Positions 7,148-14,536 of a DNA stretch of 30,961 nt are shown here, piece after piece. The DNA is taken from the NCBI GenBank assembly GCA_900769345.1, contig CAAGGJ010000080.1, positions 1 to 30,961 on the forward strand, written 5' to 3'. Under the pieces are notes generated by a model. The model worked only from the letters and a program-made list of their open reading frames with translations. It made no database searches and was not told the origin of the DNA. A program made the position numbers and the translations under genes. Every line of letters begins with the position of its first letter. Within the stretch, counting starts at the first letter, position 1. The DNA is from Bacteroidales bacterium (GTDB taxonomy: Bacteria; Bacteroidota; Bacteroidia; Bacteroidales; Muribaculaceae).

Positions 7148-8185
7148 TCACTTGATAAGTATTTTCACTGACGAATTGTTGCCTGAGCGCAACACGTAAA
7201 GTCCCTTGGTCAAACCTGTGACATCGAGAGTCACTGTTTCGCCCTCAGCCACCGGCATCGACAGTGCTGCTGCACCGTTCATTCCGAAGAGTGTGATGTT
7301 GTTGTGAGCACCTTCCACGGTCACATAGTCGGTAGCGGGGTTCGGGTAAACATTTATAGTAAGGCCGCTTTCGTCGGCGTCAATATCTTCAATTCCTGTT
7401 ATCACACCGTTTTGTTGTGCCACATAGTCCACTGCAAGCACTTGTGAGTTGTATTCCGATGCATCGTCCATAGCCTTGATGTAGTAGCAAACTTTTGCGC
7501 TGCTTGGACCTTGGTAGCTGTCGGTGTAAGATAGCTCGGTGGTTTCGCCTACCAATTCCCAACCCAAACCGTCGTTGCGGTAGATTTGGTATACTGTGCC
7601 TTCCGATTGAGCTGCATCGAGCCATTGCAAACTTACGTTCATTGCGTTTGCCATATATTTGATGTCGGTGATATTCATTGTGACAGCCAATTCGTCGGTG
7701 ATGCCGGTGTATACAATTATTTCTTCATCGGTAGTGCGAGCATTGTTGTCAGAAGAGATGCTGTAGCCATATACTACAATGTCGCTCTCAATGTCGTTCA
7801 ACGAACCTTCACCCGGACGAATCGAAAAATCGGTCACTGCGTCTACAAAGCTCACCTTGCCGTCTTGAGCATTCACTTTGCCGGCGTTAACGGTAAATTC
7901 ACCGCTTGCATCAGCGGTCATCACTTCGTATTCGCCTTCGCCCGACAGCTTCAATACTGCTATTGTAGAGCCGTCGCGATTGATGTTATATGATTCTACT
8001 CCCGAAATGGGACTGAATGTTACTGAATTATAATACACCTCTTCGGCTTGGTTAGCTTCAGGATTGCCTGAGCGATATTGTGCCACAACTTGCACATTTG
8101 CGCTTTCGCTTACCGACGCAAAAACAGACATCGTTGTCATCAACAATGCCATCGCTGTTATTATTCTTGAGATGTTAGTCTTCAT
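7148..8185 (-). CDS. Secreted protein with Fn3-like fold and T9SS type A sorting domain
   Basis: A 345-residue exported protein. Residues 1-23 form a signal peptide ending in VFA. The middle has no recognised catalytic motif; residues about 190-245 (SLQWLDAAQ...YQIYRNDG...YYIKAMDD) look like one fibronectin type III-type beta sandwich. The last 72 residues are a type A C-terminal sorting domain: VYPNPATDYVTVEG at 279-292, then GLYVLRSG and a terminal VKILIK strand. T9SS recognises this domain, moves the protein across the outer membrane and usually anchors it to the surface. It is a single gene with its own terminator. Function beyond surface display is unknown; adhesion or matrix roles are possible. 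Confidence 0.85.
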   Translation of the reverse strand: MKTNISRIITAMALLMTTMSVFASVSESANVQVVAQYRSGNPEANQAEEVYYNSVTFSPISGVESYNINRDGSTIAVLKLSGEGEYEVMTADASGEFTVNAGKVNAQDGKVSFVDAVTDFSIRPGEGSLNDIESDIVVYGYSISSDNNARTTDEEIIVYTGITDELAVTMNITDIKYMANAMNVSLQWLDAAQSEGTVYQIYRNDGLGWELVGETTELSYTDSYQGPSSAKVCYYIKAMDDASEYNSQVLAVDYVAQQNGVITGIEDIDADESGLTINVYPNPATDYVTVEGAHNNITLFGMNGAAALSMPVAEGETVTLDVTGLTKGLYVLRSGNNSSVKILIK

Positions 8186-8262
8186 AATTCTGTCAAATTG
8201 AAATCAATGTTAATACTTATCTTAATTTTGGTGCTCAGCACCGTGAGTGATTATTTACGTTG

Positions 8263-8270
8263 CAAAAGTA
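8263..8270 (-). promoter_or_regulatory. Probable -7 box for the T9SS cargo gene
   Basis: The minus strand reads TACTTTTG, a match to the Bacteroidetes TAnnTTTG element, about 78 bp upstream of the ATG. No clear TTTG -33 box is seen at the usual distance. The leader contains a short GGTGC/GCACC hairpin at 8230-8242. Confidence 0.5.
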
Positions 8271-8446
8271 ATAGCACTTTCACTCCCGCACCGAATATTT
8301 TTATAGCTTTAAGATTCGATTTACCAAAATTAACACGCCATTTAACATTTATTTCTCGCATAAAAATTTTATCTATTTGATTTTATGAGGTTTATGTTTC
8401 TCAACATTTTATCACAAAAATAAAACAGGCCACAAATACCGAAAAA
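8271..8446. other. AT-rich non-coding spacer
   Basis: Between the T9SS-gene promoter and the nested terminator of lptC there are about 175 AT-rich bases. No reading frame looks like a gene, and nothing else was recognised. Confidence 0.5.
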
Positions 8447-8531
8447 CTATGCCCCGAAATGTAAAAAAAACGGCATCAATGGTGCATTTTCACCGATATG
8501 CAGCAATGCCGCACCGTGCTTCGGGGCATAG
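8447..8531 (-). terminator. Nested double-hairpin terminator after lptC
   Basis: A perfect 12-bp outer inverted repeat (CTATGCCCCGAA at 8447-8458 with TTCGGGGCATAG at 8520-8531) encloses an inner stem CGGCAT/ATGCCG (8471-8476, 8506-8511) and a GGTG/CACC tip. On the minus strand the inner stem is followed by eight T and the outer stem by TTTTT, so both could act as terminators. It starts 31 bp after the lptC stop. Confidence 0.8.
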
Positions 8532-8562
8532 CGGCGCTGCGGTGACTTTTTCATAAGGCAAA

Positions 8563-9165
8563 TTATTGATGCGAAGTGCTGTCGGCAGGTGCTGCCTGGG
8601 CAGAGCCGGGCATACGGCTCTCGTCGATGGGAAGAATGGCCATCACCTTATTAAGTCGATAGCGAGTCATAGCCTGATTGGAACGGAAGCCATAACCTTC
8701 GATTACGCGGTCGGGCTTCTCAATGTGCACAAACGAGTCGCTGCGCACCTCATCCCAACGCTGATCCCAGAACATCTGATTGGTGACTATCAAGTCGCCC
8801 TGCACATTTTGTATGCGCACATTGCCGTCGAGTCGCCAAAGTTGCTCTATAGTGTTATAGCGAGCCGAGTCGCAGCGCACCGATGCCACAACCTTGAATT
8901 TCTTGTCGAATTGTTCGAGAAAAGCCCCCTCAGGGAAGTTCCAGTGAGGCTTCAAGCCGCCATCATAGACATACCACACCGGGGTGGTGATGCGATATTG
9001 CGTCACGCCCGAGTCGCTGATAAGTGTGCGCACATTGTGCGTCACCATCATAGGCACCGAGTCGGGATTGATGGGCTTCACTGCCACGGTTTCGGCCTGC
9101 CGTGCGCATGAGAGCATTATGCACAGCATTATCAACAATGGCAATATGTGACGCGACAAATTCAT
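8563..9165 (-). CDS. lptC: LptC-like LPS export lipoprotein
   Basis: A 200-residue protein that probably forms the periplasmic bridge of the LPS transport machine, passing lipooligosaccharide from the LptBFG transporter to LptA. The signal peptide ends in a lipobox, IMLSC with Cys20, so the Bacteroidales form is a lipoprotein and not a transmembrane-anchored protein as in E. coli. The beta-jellyroll pattern is visible in YRITTPVWYVYD, FDKKFKVVASVRCDSARYN and LWRLDGNVRIQN, the last being typical of LptC/OstA folds. An in-frame TAG lies just upstream of the ATG, fixing the start. It follows an outer-membrane barrel gene on the same strand with a 122-bp gap. Confidence 0.85.
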   Translation of the reverse strand: MNLSRHILPLLIMLCIMLSCARQAETVAVKPINPDSVPMMVTHNVRTLISDSGVTQYRITTPVWYVYDGGLKPHWNFPEGAFLEQFDKKFKVVASVRCDSARYNTIEQLWRLDGNVRIQNVQGDLIVTNQMFWDQRWDEVRSDSFVHIEKPDRVIEGYGFRSNQAMTRYRLNKVMAILPIDESRMPGSAQAAPADSTSHQ

Positions 9166-9287
9166 CTAAACGAATGGTTCTCAAAATGTATAGCATCCAC
9201 ACTTGCGCGCTCCTCGCCGTGCAACAGTCGCAATCGCAGCGTCTTAGCACCGAGCGTATAGTGGCACGCCGTGTGATACCTCGTTGG

Positions 9288-10544
9288 TTAGCGTATCTTG
9301 TTCTGCCAGAACCACATTTCGTTGAATGTCACACCGAAGGTAATGTTGAGATAGTCCTCGGTAACGAGCTTGACGGGCGACGATTCGCGATGCTTATATT
9401 CCACGCCGAGATTGACGAGGGTCTTACCGCCGGGCACCGGAAGGCTCACACCCACTCCCACGCCATAGTCGCGAACCTGATTGCCGCGAATGTTCATATA
9501 ATCGCGGTTGTAGTACGCTCCGGCACGATAGGTGATGCGCTTGCCATAAGAGCCGCGGTCGTCGGGCTGAAAAGATAGTCCCATTCCCACGCGTATACGG
9601 TCGTTGAAGTCGAGAGTAGTGCCATCTACGTCGAAACTTGGCAGTGGAGTAAATTTAGCCTTGGTCCACTGCTGGTAAGTAACGTCGACTTCGGCTGTAA
9701 GTTTGTTATTCCAAGTATAACTCAAACCCAAGCCATAGGTAGCCGGAATGGTGTATTTGCCACCCATGCCTATGGTGTCGGTCGACACCACTTTTTTGTC
9801 TTGTGTATCGTAGTATGTGCCCCAAGTATCACCGTGGAGCGATTTGCCCAAGCCGTAGACCAAACCTATGGTAGCGCGGTTGCGACGGCTGAACTGATAG
9901 GTGTATTGTGCACCGAACTGCAAGCCCCAATCGCGCACGCTTATCATACGTTCGTAGAGGGTCGAAGAGCCCGAAGTGGCATTCTGTGCGATAGCGTCGT
10001 TAACTATGGTTCCAAACACATACGAGGCATTGAAACCCACCGAGAAACCCTTGAACGGGCGAATACCATAACCGGCATAAAGCTGGTTGATGCCACCTTC
10101 ACCACTGCGGTAGTCCACACCGTTGTCTATGGTCTTACCGTAGGCATATCCCACCGACGAGAAAGGCACTACGCCTATGCTGGCACCCATATACTTGCCT
10201 ATCGGGAACTGCATGGTTATGTAGTCGAGACCGCCGCCAAAGGCTGTACCCTTGTTCTCGCCGTCCTTCGACCACAACTGAGTAAGGTCGAGACCCATAT
10301 CGAAGAGGAAGGTTAATGTGTCAGTTGCGGCATACGAGGCAGGGTTCATTGAGTTGACCAATCGGCCGTTTTGCATAGCATAACCCACGCCACCCATGGT
10401 GCGCTGTATGCCTGTGGCGCCGTCGCCAAGCAGACCGTAACCAAACTTAGAGTATGGACTCGTGATTCCTTGAGCATTCATTTGGGCAATACCTGCCATC
10501 ACCATGAATGTTGCCAATAGTAGTATTCTGTACGCTTTTTTCAT
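9288..10544 (-). CDS. Outer-membrane beta-barrel protein
   Basis: A 418-residue protein with a signal peptide (MKKAYRILLLATFMVMAGIAQMNAQ, about residues 1-25) and a long series of amphipathic strands rich in Gly, Tyr and aromatic residues, as in FadL/OmpP1-like barrels: for example GLDYITMQFPIGKYMGASIG, RATIGLVYGLG and RVGMGLSFQP. The N-terminal SPYSKFGYGLLG segment is typical of a family found next to lptC in Bacteroidales. Its substrate is unknown. The order barrel-lptC suggests co-transcription and a link with envelope biogenesis, though this is inferred from position. The C-terminus ends WQNKIR without a terminal aromatic residue. Confidence 0.82.
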   Translation of the reverse strand: MKKAYRILLLATFMVMAGIAQMNAQGITSPYSKFGYGLLGDGATGIQRTMGGVGYAMQNGRLVNSMNPASYAATDTLTFLFDMGLDLTQLWSKDGENKGTAFGGGLDYITMQFPIGKYMGASIGVVPFSSVGYAYGKTIDNGVDYRSGEGGINQLYAGYGIRPFKGFSVGFNASYVFGTIVNDAIAQNATSGSSTLYERMISVRDWGLQFGAQYTYQFSRRNRATIGLVYGLGKSLHGDTWGTYYDTQDKKVVSTDTIGMGGKYTIPATYGLGLSYTWNNKLTAEVDVTYQQWTKAKFTPLPSFDVDGTTLDFNDRIRVGMGLSFQPDDRGSYGKRITYRAGAYYNRDYMNIRGNQVRDYGVGVGVSLPVPGGKTLVNLGVEYKHRESSPVKLVTEDYLNITFGVTFNEMWFWQNKIR

Positions 10545-10647
10545 CTCTGATAATTATTCCGTAATATGGTTATTTCCGGGGGCGTTCACAGCCCCTACGA
10601 GCCCTTCAGGCTTCGGCTTCGCCGCACGCCTTCGTGCTATTCGCTTG

Positions 10648-10655
10648 CAAAATTA
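10648..10655 (-). promoter_or_regulatory. Probable -7 box for the barrel-lptC unit
   Basis: The minus strand reads TAATTTTG, matching TAnnTTTG, about 104 bp before the barrel gene start. A -33 box is not clear. The leader carries a GC-rich stretch (10577-10640) unlike its AT-rich surroundings. Confidence 0.45.
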
Positions 10656-10753
10656 GTAAATCTTATCTGATTATCGGCATTTTAAGGCATTTTTAGCATT
10701 TTATGCGTCATTTTATGCCTTTTTTCACTCTTCGGCACGCTGATAGTGCGCCT

Positions 10754-11155
10754 TCAGGCTTCTTTTCGGGCATCTTTCTCCTCCTCATGCTGTATCATAA
10801 AGGAGGTGTAGATCTGCACCAATGCCCCGGCGAGCAGAAACCCTATCCAGTCGCCGCCTCCGAGACGATTACCGTAGAAGAAGAGCAAAAATGCCGACAC
10901 GCAGTAAAGAAACGCCGACACTTTCTCGAGTGTATGCAAGCGCTTCACGCGCAGATTCTTGCCATCGTACATCTCGGTTAAGCGCACAGCGAGCACCGTA
11001 GCAGCTCCGGCGGCAAACACATAGCGCATCAGCATCATTCCCTCCGCCCACACGCCCAAAAGCGGAAATGCCGCTGCCACCACCAGCATCACCATACCCA
11101 AGGCAAGCAAAATGCCTTGTATGCGCTGCAGGGTTTTCTTATCGGGTCTTTTCAT
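10754..11155 (-). CDS. Small four-helix integral membrane protein, unknown function
   Basis: A 133-residue protein with four predicted hydrophobic segments, near residues 13-33, 40-58, 77-95 and 101-119, and charged ends (MKRPDKKTLQR and HEEEKDARKEA). I do not recognise a domain with a known activity; similar small membrane proteins occur in Bacteroidales beside trmD and FtsB-like genes. It lies 60 bp after the FtsB-like gene on the same strand and probably belongs to the trmD unit. Confidence 0.7.
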   Translation of the reverse strand: MKRPDKKTLQRIQGILLALGMVMLVVAAAFPLLGVWAEGMMLMRYVFAAGAATVLAVRLTEMYDGKNLRVKRLHTLEKVSAFLYCVSAFLLFFYGNRLGGGDWIGFLLAGALVQIYTSFMIQHEEEKDARKEA

Positions 11156-11215
11156 CGTTGTCTATTGTTCGTTTATTTACTTAAAATACATCATATTTCA
11201 TCACCGGGAGCCTCA

Positions 11216-11539
11216 TCAAGGGATGTCGGTGATATACACATCTTCATTTTCGCGCTTCATGCCATATTTTTCGCGCGCTATGCGTTCCAAGGTCTCACGA
11301 TCGGTGTTGAGTTCGTTCACCTTGCGCATATACACCTGCGCCGTGTCGTGATTTTCCTTGATTTCACGCTTGAGCTCGCTTATCTGCTTGTCGTATTCGC
11401 TCGTCTTCAGATAACTCGAATCGCCGTAGAACAGCATAAGTAGCGTAAACGCCACAAACACCACTAATGTGATGCTCACCCATTCGGGCACCCATTTGGG
11501 CTTTAGCCCGTACCACTGATTTTTCTTTTCTTCACCCAT
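11216..11539 (-). CDS. FtsB/DivIC-like septum formation initiator
   Basis: A 107-residue bitopic protein. A short cytoplasmic N-terminus is followed by one membrane segment (about 20-40, VSITLVVFVAFTLLMLFYG), a coiled coil (about 46-80, YDKQISELKREIKENHDTAQ...) and the family C-terminal motif ETLERIAREKYGM with a trailing ENEDVYI. FtsB/DivIC proteins join FtsL and FtsQ/DivIB in the divisome and regulate septal wall synthesis. It lies 26 bp after trmD and is likely co-transcribed with it. FtsB and FtsL paralogues are hard to separate by sequence, but the AREKYGM motif favours FtsB/DivIC. Confidence 0.85.
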   Translation of the reverse strand: MGEEKKNQWYGLKPKWVPEWVSITLVVFVAFTLLMLFYGDSSYLKTSEYDKQISELKREIKENHDTAQVYMRKVNELNTDRETLERIAREKYGMKRENEDVYITDIP

Positions 11540-11565
11540 TTTTTCCCTTTATTTTATAGTTCTAA

Positions 11566-12258
11566 TTAATCTTCGAGCAGGTCGGGACGCAGACGCATGG
11601 TGCGTTCCATGCTCTGATTATGCTTCCACTCATCTATTTTAGCCTGATTGCCCGAGAGCAACACATCGGGCACACGCCATCCTTTATACTCCGCAGGGCG
11701 GGTATATACGGGTGGTGCCAACAGATTATCTTGAAACGAATCGCTGAGCGCGCTCTGCTCGTCGCCTATAGCGCCGGGTATAAGGCGCACCACGGCATCG
11801 GCTATCACTGCGGCAGGAATCTCGCCACCGGTGAGCACATAGTCGCCTATCGATATCTCGCGAGTGATGTAATGCTCTCTGATGCGATAATCTATGCCCT
11901 TATAGTGACCGCAAAGTATCATCAGATTCTGCTGCATCGACAGTTGATTGGCTATAGGTTGCGAGAACTGCTCTCCGTCGGGCGTGGTGAATATTATGTC
12001 GTCGTATTGACGCTCGGCTTGCAGTTTGGTTATACAGCGATCCACCGGCTCTATCTGCATCACCATACCTGCCTCACCACCGAAAGGATAGTCGTCTACC
12101 TTGCGATGCTTATTGAGCGAATAGTCGCGCAGATTGTGCACCACTATCTCCACCAAGCCTTTATCTTGAGCTCGCTTCAATATCGAGCAGTTGAGCGGCG
12201 ATTCCAGCATTTCAGGCATCACCGTGAGTATGTCAATTCGCATTTTTGTGTCGCTCAT
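11566..12258 (-). CDS. trmD: tRNA (guanine(37)-N1)-methyltransferase
   Basis: A 230-residue SPOUT methyltransferase that uses S-adenosylmethionine to methylate G37 next to the anticodon and so prevents frameshifting. It shows the family core: DDYPFGGEAGMVMQ, then the trefoil-knot SAM-binding segment LCGHYKGIDYRIREHYI followed by EISIGDYVLTGGE, and DEQSALSDSFQ near the C-terminal part. Homologues usually start at MRIDI, so the ATG at 12243 is a good alternative to 12258. It heads a unit with an FtsB-like gene and a small membrane protein. It is not in the rpsP-rimM-trmD-rplS order seen in many other bacteria. Confidence 0.96.
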   Translation of the reverse strand: MSDTKMRIDILTVMPEMLESPLNCSILKRAQDKGLVEIVVHNLRDYSLNKHRKVDDYPFGGEAGMVMQIEPVDRCITKLQAERQYDDIIFTTPDGEQFSQPIANQLSMQQNLMILCGHYKGIDYRIREHYITREISIGDYVLTGGEIPAAVIADAVVRLIPGAIGDEQSALSDSFQDNLLAPPVYTRPAEYKGWRVPDVLLSGNQAKIDEWKHNQSMERTMRLRPDLLED

Positions 12259-12283
12259 TTCGTTTCCTTATTATTCAGTTTTG

Positions 12284-12291
12284 CAAAGTTA
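12284..12291 (-). promoter_or_regulatory. Probable -7 box for the trmD unit
   Basis: The minus strand reads TAACTTTG, a match to TAnnTTTG, 26 bp before the first trmD ATG. A matching TTTG -33 box is not evident 19-20 bp upstream. Confidence 0.55.
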
Positions 12292-12430
12292 ATGATTAAC
12301 TGCGATATCTCGGCTACCGCTCAGCGTTTTTTACCGATTATAGCACCGCATTAAGCAATAAAAAAGTAAGCGACATACGAAAAAATCACTTTCTCGGATG
12401 CCGCCCTATTAACCTGTATAAACACGTATA

Positions 12431-13018
12431 TTAATCTTTTTCAGTTGGTCTATTGCATTGCTTAGGCTCTATCACACGGCTCGCGCCCACATAGCGGCGC
12501 TTGTAATAGGCCTCATTGCTCGAACTCACGGTTACACCTTTGCCATTGCTCGAGTGGATAAATTTAAACTCGCCATCTTCCTTCACTTCGGTCACTATAC
12601 CCACATGACCCACGCGCTTGCCCACTGCTCGACCGTTGAAAAATACCAAGTCGCCGGGCTGCAATTCGTTCTTTGCCACCGGAGTGCCGTCGCTTACTTG
12701 CGAACTTGATGAACGAGTGAGTTGATAGCCGAAATTCTTGAATACATAGCTCGTAAATCCCGAGCAGTCGAATCCGCTTGGGCTTGAGCTACCTCTGCGA
12801 TAGCGGGTGCCAAGGAACGAACTTGCATATTCGAGCAATTCGCGCACCTCATCGTAGGTGGTGTTATTATTCTGAAACAAAGCCGACTGCTCCATCTGCT
12901 CGCGCACTGTGCCGTGCTTGCGACTTGCAAGCTCTTGTGCCGATGCCGAAGAAGCACCTATGATAACAGCAATAGCTATCATCACAATATATTTGCTTAT
13001 GTTTCTGATTTCCGACAT
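12431..13018 (-). CDS. NlpC/P60 family cell-wall endopeptidase
   Basis: A 195-residue exported cysteine peptidase that probably cleaves peptide stems of peptidoglycan. The signal peptide covers residues 1-28 (ending ASAQ). The NlpC/P60 domain (about 58-185) shows the catalytic triad region: Cys85 in GFDCSGFTSYVF, His138 in RVGHVGIV and His155 in FKFIHSS. Its length is typical for a single-domain Spr-like enzyme with no SH3 domain. It is a single gene with its own promoter. No terminator hairpin was seen between its stop and the trmD promoter. Confidence 0.92.
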   Translation of the reverse strand: MSEIRNISKYIVMIAIAVIIGASSASAQELASRKHGTVREQMEQSALFQNNNTTYDEVRELLEYASSFLGTRYRRGSSSPSGFDCSGFTSYVFKNFGYQLTRSSSSQVSDGTPVAKNELQPGDLVFFNGRAVGKRVGHVGIVTEVKEDGEFKFIHSSNGKGVTVSSSNEAYYKRRYVGASRVIEPKQCNRPTEKD

Positions 13019-13061
13019 TATTATTAAGTGTAGTTGGCGTTATTTTTAACCTTTCGTACTG

Positions 13062-13092
13062 CAAAGATAATTAATTAACATTCTTACTCAAA
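13062..13092 (-). promoter_or_regulatory. Promoter of the NlpC/P60 gene
   Basis: On the minus strand TTTG (13089-13092) and TATCTTTG (13062-13069) are separated by 19 bp, which matches the Bacteroidetes -33/-7 consensus. The start codon lies 43 bp downstream. Confidence 0.8.
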
Positions 13093-13330
13093 ATTTATTA
13101 AAGGTTTGATAACATTTCGCTCCGGCGGCATTTTCCGCCCTATTGTTCCCCCTGATTAGCCTTCTCGGTAGGTCTCGAAGCGATTTTTGCCCATATTTTT
13201 TAATGACGAAACGGCAGTGTGAAAATCAAATAAATTACATTTTTTAACATTTATTGTTCGCCGTTGACACAAAATTAGTCAGTTTCAGGCGTCAGTTACC
13301 GGCATTTTTCGGTGTGCCGTAAAACACAAA
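13093..13330. other. Non-coding spacer with a small GC hairpin
   Basis: This region separates the DUF4831 terminator from the NlpC/P60 promoter. It holds GGCGG/CCGCC arms at 13124-13128 and 13135-13139 with a 6-nt loop. No gene was recognised on either strand. Confidence 0.5.
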
Positions 13331-13358
13331 CCCGAGGACGTTATATATCGACCTCGGG
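13331..13358 (-). terminator. Terminator of the nnr-DUF4831 unit
   Basis: CCCGAGG (13331-13337) and CCTCGGG (13352-13358) form a 7-bp stem. On the minus strand it is followed by TTTGTGTTTT. It lies about 50 bp after the DUF4831 stop. Confidence 0.75.
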
Positions 13359-13408
13359 CTGCACGCCCCCGGCTCTCGCCTCGGCGTTATGTCTTAATTT
13401 ATTTCGGA

Positions 13409-14506
13409 TTATGGCTGCGGGCGTTCGGCTGCGCCTATTTCCATTATGGCACCGGTTTCGGGGTAGAACTTCACAAACGACGGTGCTTTCTTGTTGGAAA
13501 ACAGCTTCGGGTCGAGACCAAATTCCACACCGAACTGCGAAACATCGAATGTCTGCTCTGCCACCTTCTTGCCTTCGTAGGTAAATGTGAAGCGTGCTTT
13601 ACCAGGCATGCAATACATCACAGCACCCCTTGGCACCCGTTTTTCCACACCTTTTTCATCCACAGGGAGTTCGCCGCGTTCCACCACCTTCATCGAGAGG
13701 TAAAGTGGTTCGCCGCTGAGATTATCGCTGTCGACCATGCCCTCAAAGTCGCTGATGCGCATCACCACCGAGTTGTTCACATCGAGCGAATCGGGCACAT
13801 AGTCATACACCTTCACGCAAGTGCTCACCTGCTTGGTTCCCACAAAGAGGGCTGTGAGAGCCGCTTCCTGATCGTCGAGTTGCTTCATTATCAATTTTAA
13901 AGCCTCGCCGTCGGGTGGCATTTGATCAGCCTCGCCAAGAGCATAATTGGTGCGACTTTCGCGAATGGTATATATCTGCTGCGCAGCTATTTGAGCGCGT
14001 TTTGAGGTCGATTCACCGGCTATGAGTTCACCCGAGAGTGCTTTAAGATATCCGTTATCCTCGAGCACCGACTCAGTCTCTGCCACCGCCTTGCGGGTCT
14101 TGGCAGGCGAAACCACATTTTCGGCATTGAGCGAGAGCAACAAGCCGTCCTCGCTCTTCATGGCATACACATTGGTAGCGCCCTTAAATTGCATCAGGTA
14201 TTCCTTATCGCGATTGGGCACGCCATAGGTCCACACATCCACATTCTTCAGAGTCCACTCTTGCCTATCCTTGGTCACCACATCGGTGGTGCCGAGATAT
14301 TTCTTGGCATATTTATAATATGGTCCTACCTTATACACTGTGCGCTCTGCCTCTACCACTATGCGCAGATGAGTGGTGGGCAACGAGTAAGTCAGGCCAT
14401 ACTCGTTATGCTTTCCGGCTGTGAAGCGCTGCGTATCCTGAGCGCTCATGGGCAGCCACATCAAGGCTACCATTGCCGCAATTATTGGTGCTGCAAACTT
14501 CTTCAT
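13409..14506 (-). CDS. DUF4831 family exported protein
   Basis: A 365-residue protein with a signal peptide (residues 1-22, ending PMSA). It carries the DUF4831 start HNEYGLTYSLPTTHLRIVVEAERT and the conserved YYKYAKKYLG and YLMQFKGATNVYA segments. The family is found almost only in Bacteroidetes and has no established function; periplasmic or envelope location is inferred from the signal peptide. It lies 30 bp after nnr on the same strand without a promoter between them, so the two genes are probably co-transcribed and share the terminator at 13331-13358. Confidence 0.83.
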   Translation of the reverse strand: MKKFAAPIIAAMVALMWLPMSAQDTQRFTAGKHNEYGLTYSLPTTHLRIVVEAERTVYKVGPYYKYAKKYLGTTDVVTKDRQEWTLKNVDVWTYGVPNRDKEYLMQFKGATNVYAMKSEDGLLLSLNAENVVSPAKTRKAVAETESVLEDNGYLKALSGELIAGESTSKRAQIAAQQIYTIRESRTNYALGEADQMPPDGEALKLIMKQLDDQEAALTALFVGTKQVSTCVKVYDYVPDSLDVNNSVVMRISDFEGMVDSDNLSGEPLYLSMKVVERGELPVDEKGVEKRVPRGAVMYCMPGKARFTFTYEGKKVAEQTFDVSQFGVEFGLDPKLFSNKKAPSFVKFYPETGAIMEIGAAERPQP

Positions 14507-14536
14507 ATTCTTAATTTCGTATTATATTCAATCGTT

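Noticed and set aside
10575..10645. GC-rich patch before the barrel gene with GGGGC/GCCCC arms and CTTCGGCTTCG
   Set aside because: The arms are short and the patch could be an ordinary leader hairpin. It looked like a dispersed intergenic element, but no second copy was seen in the window.
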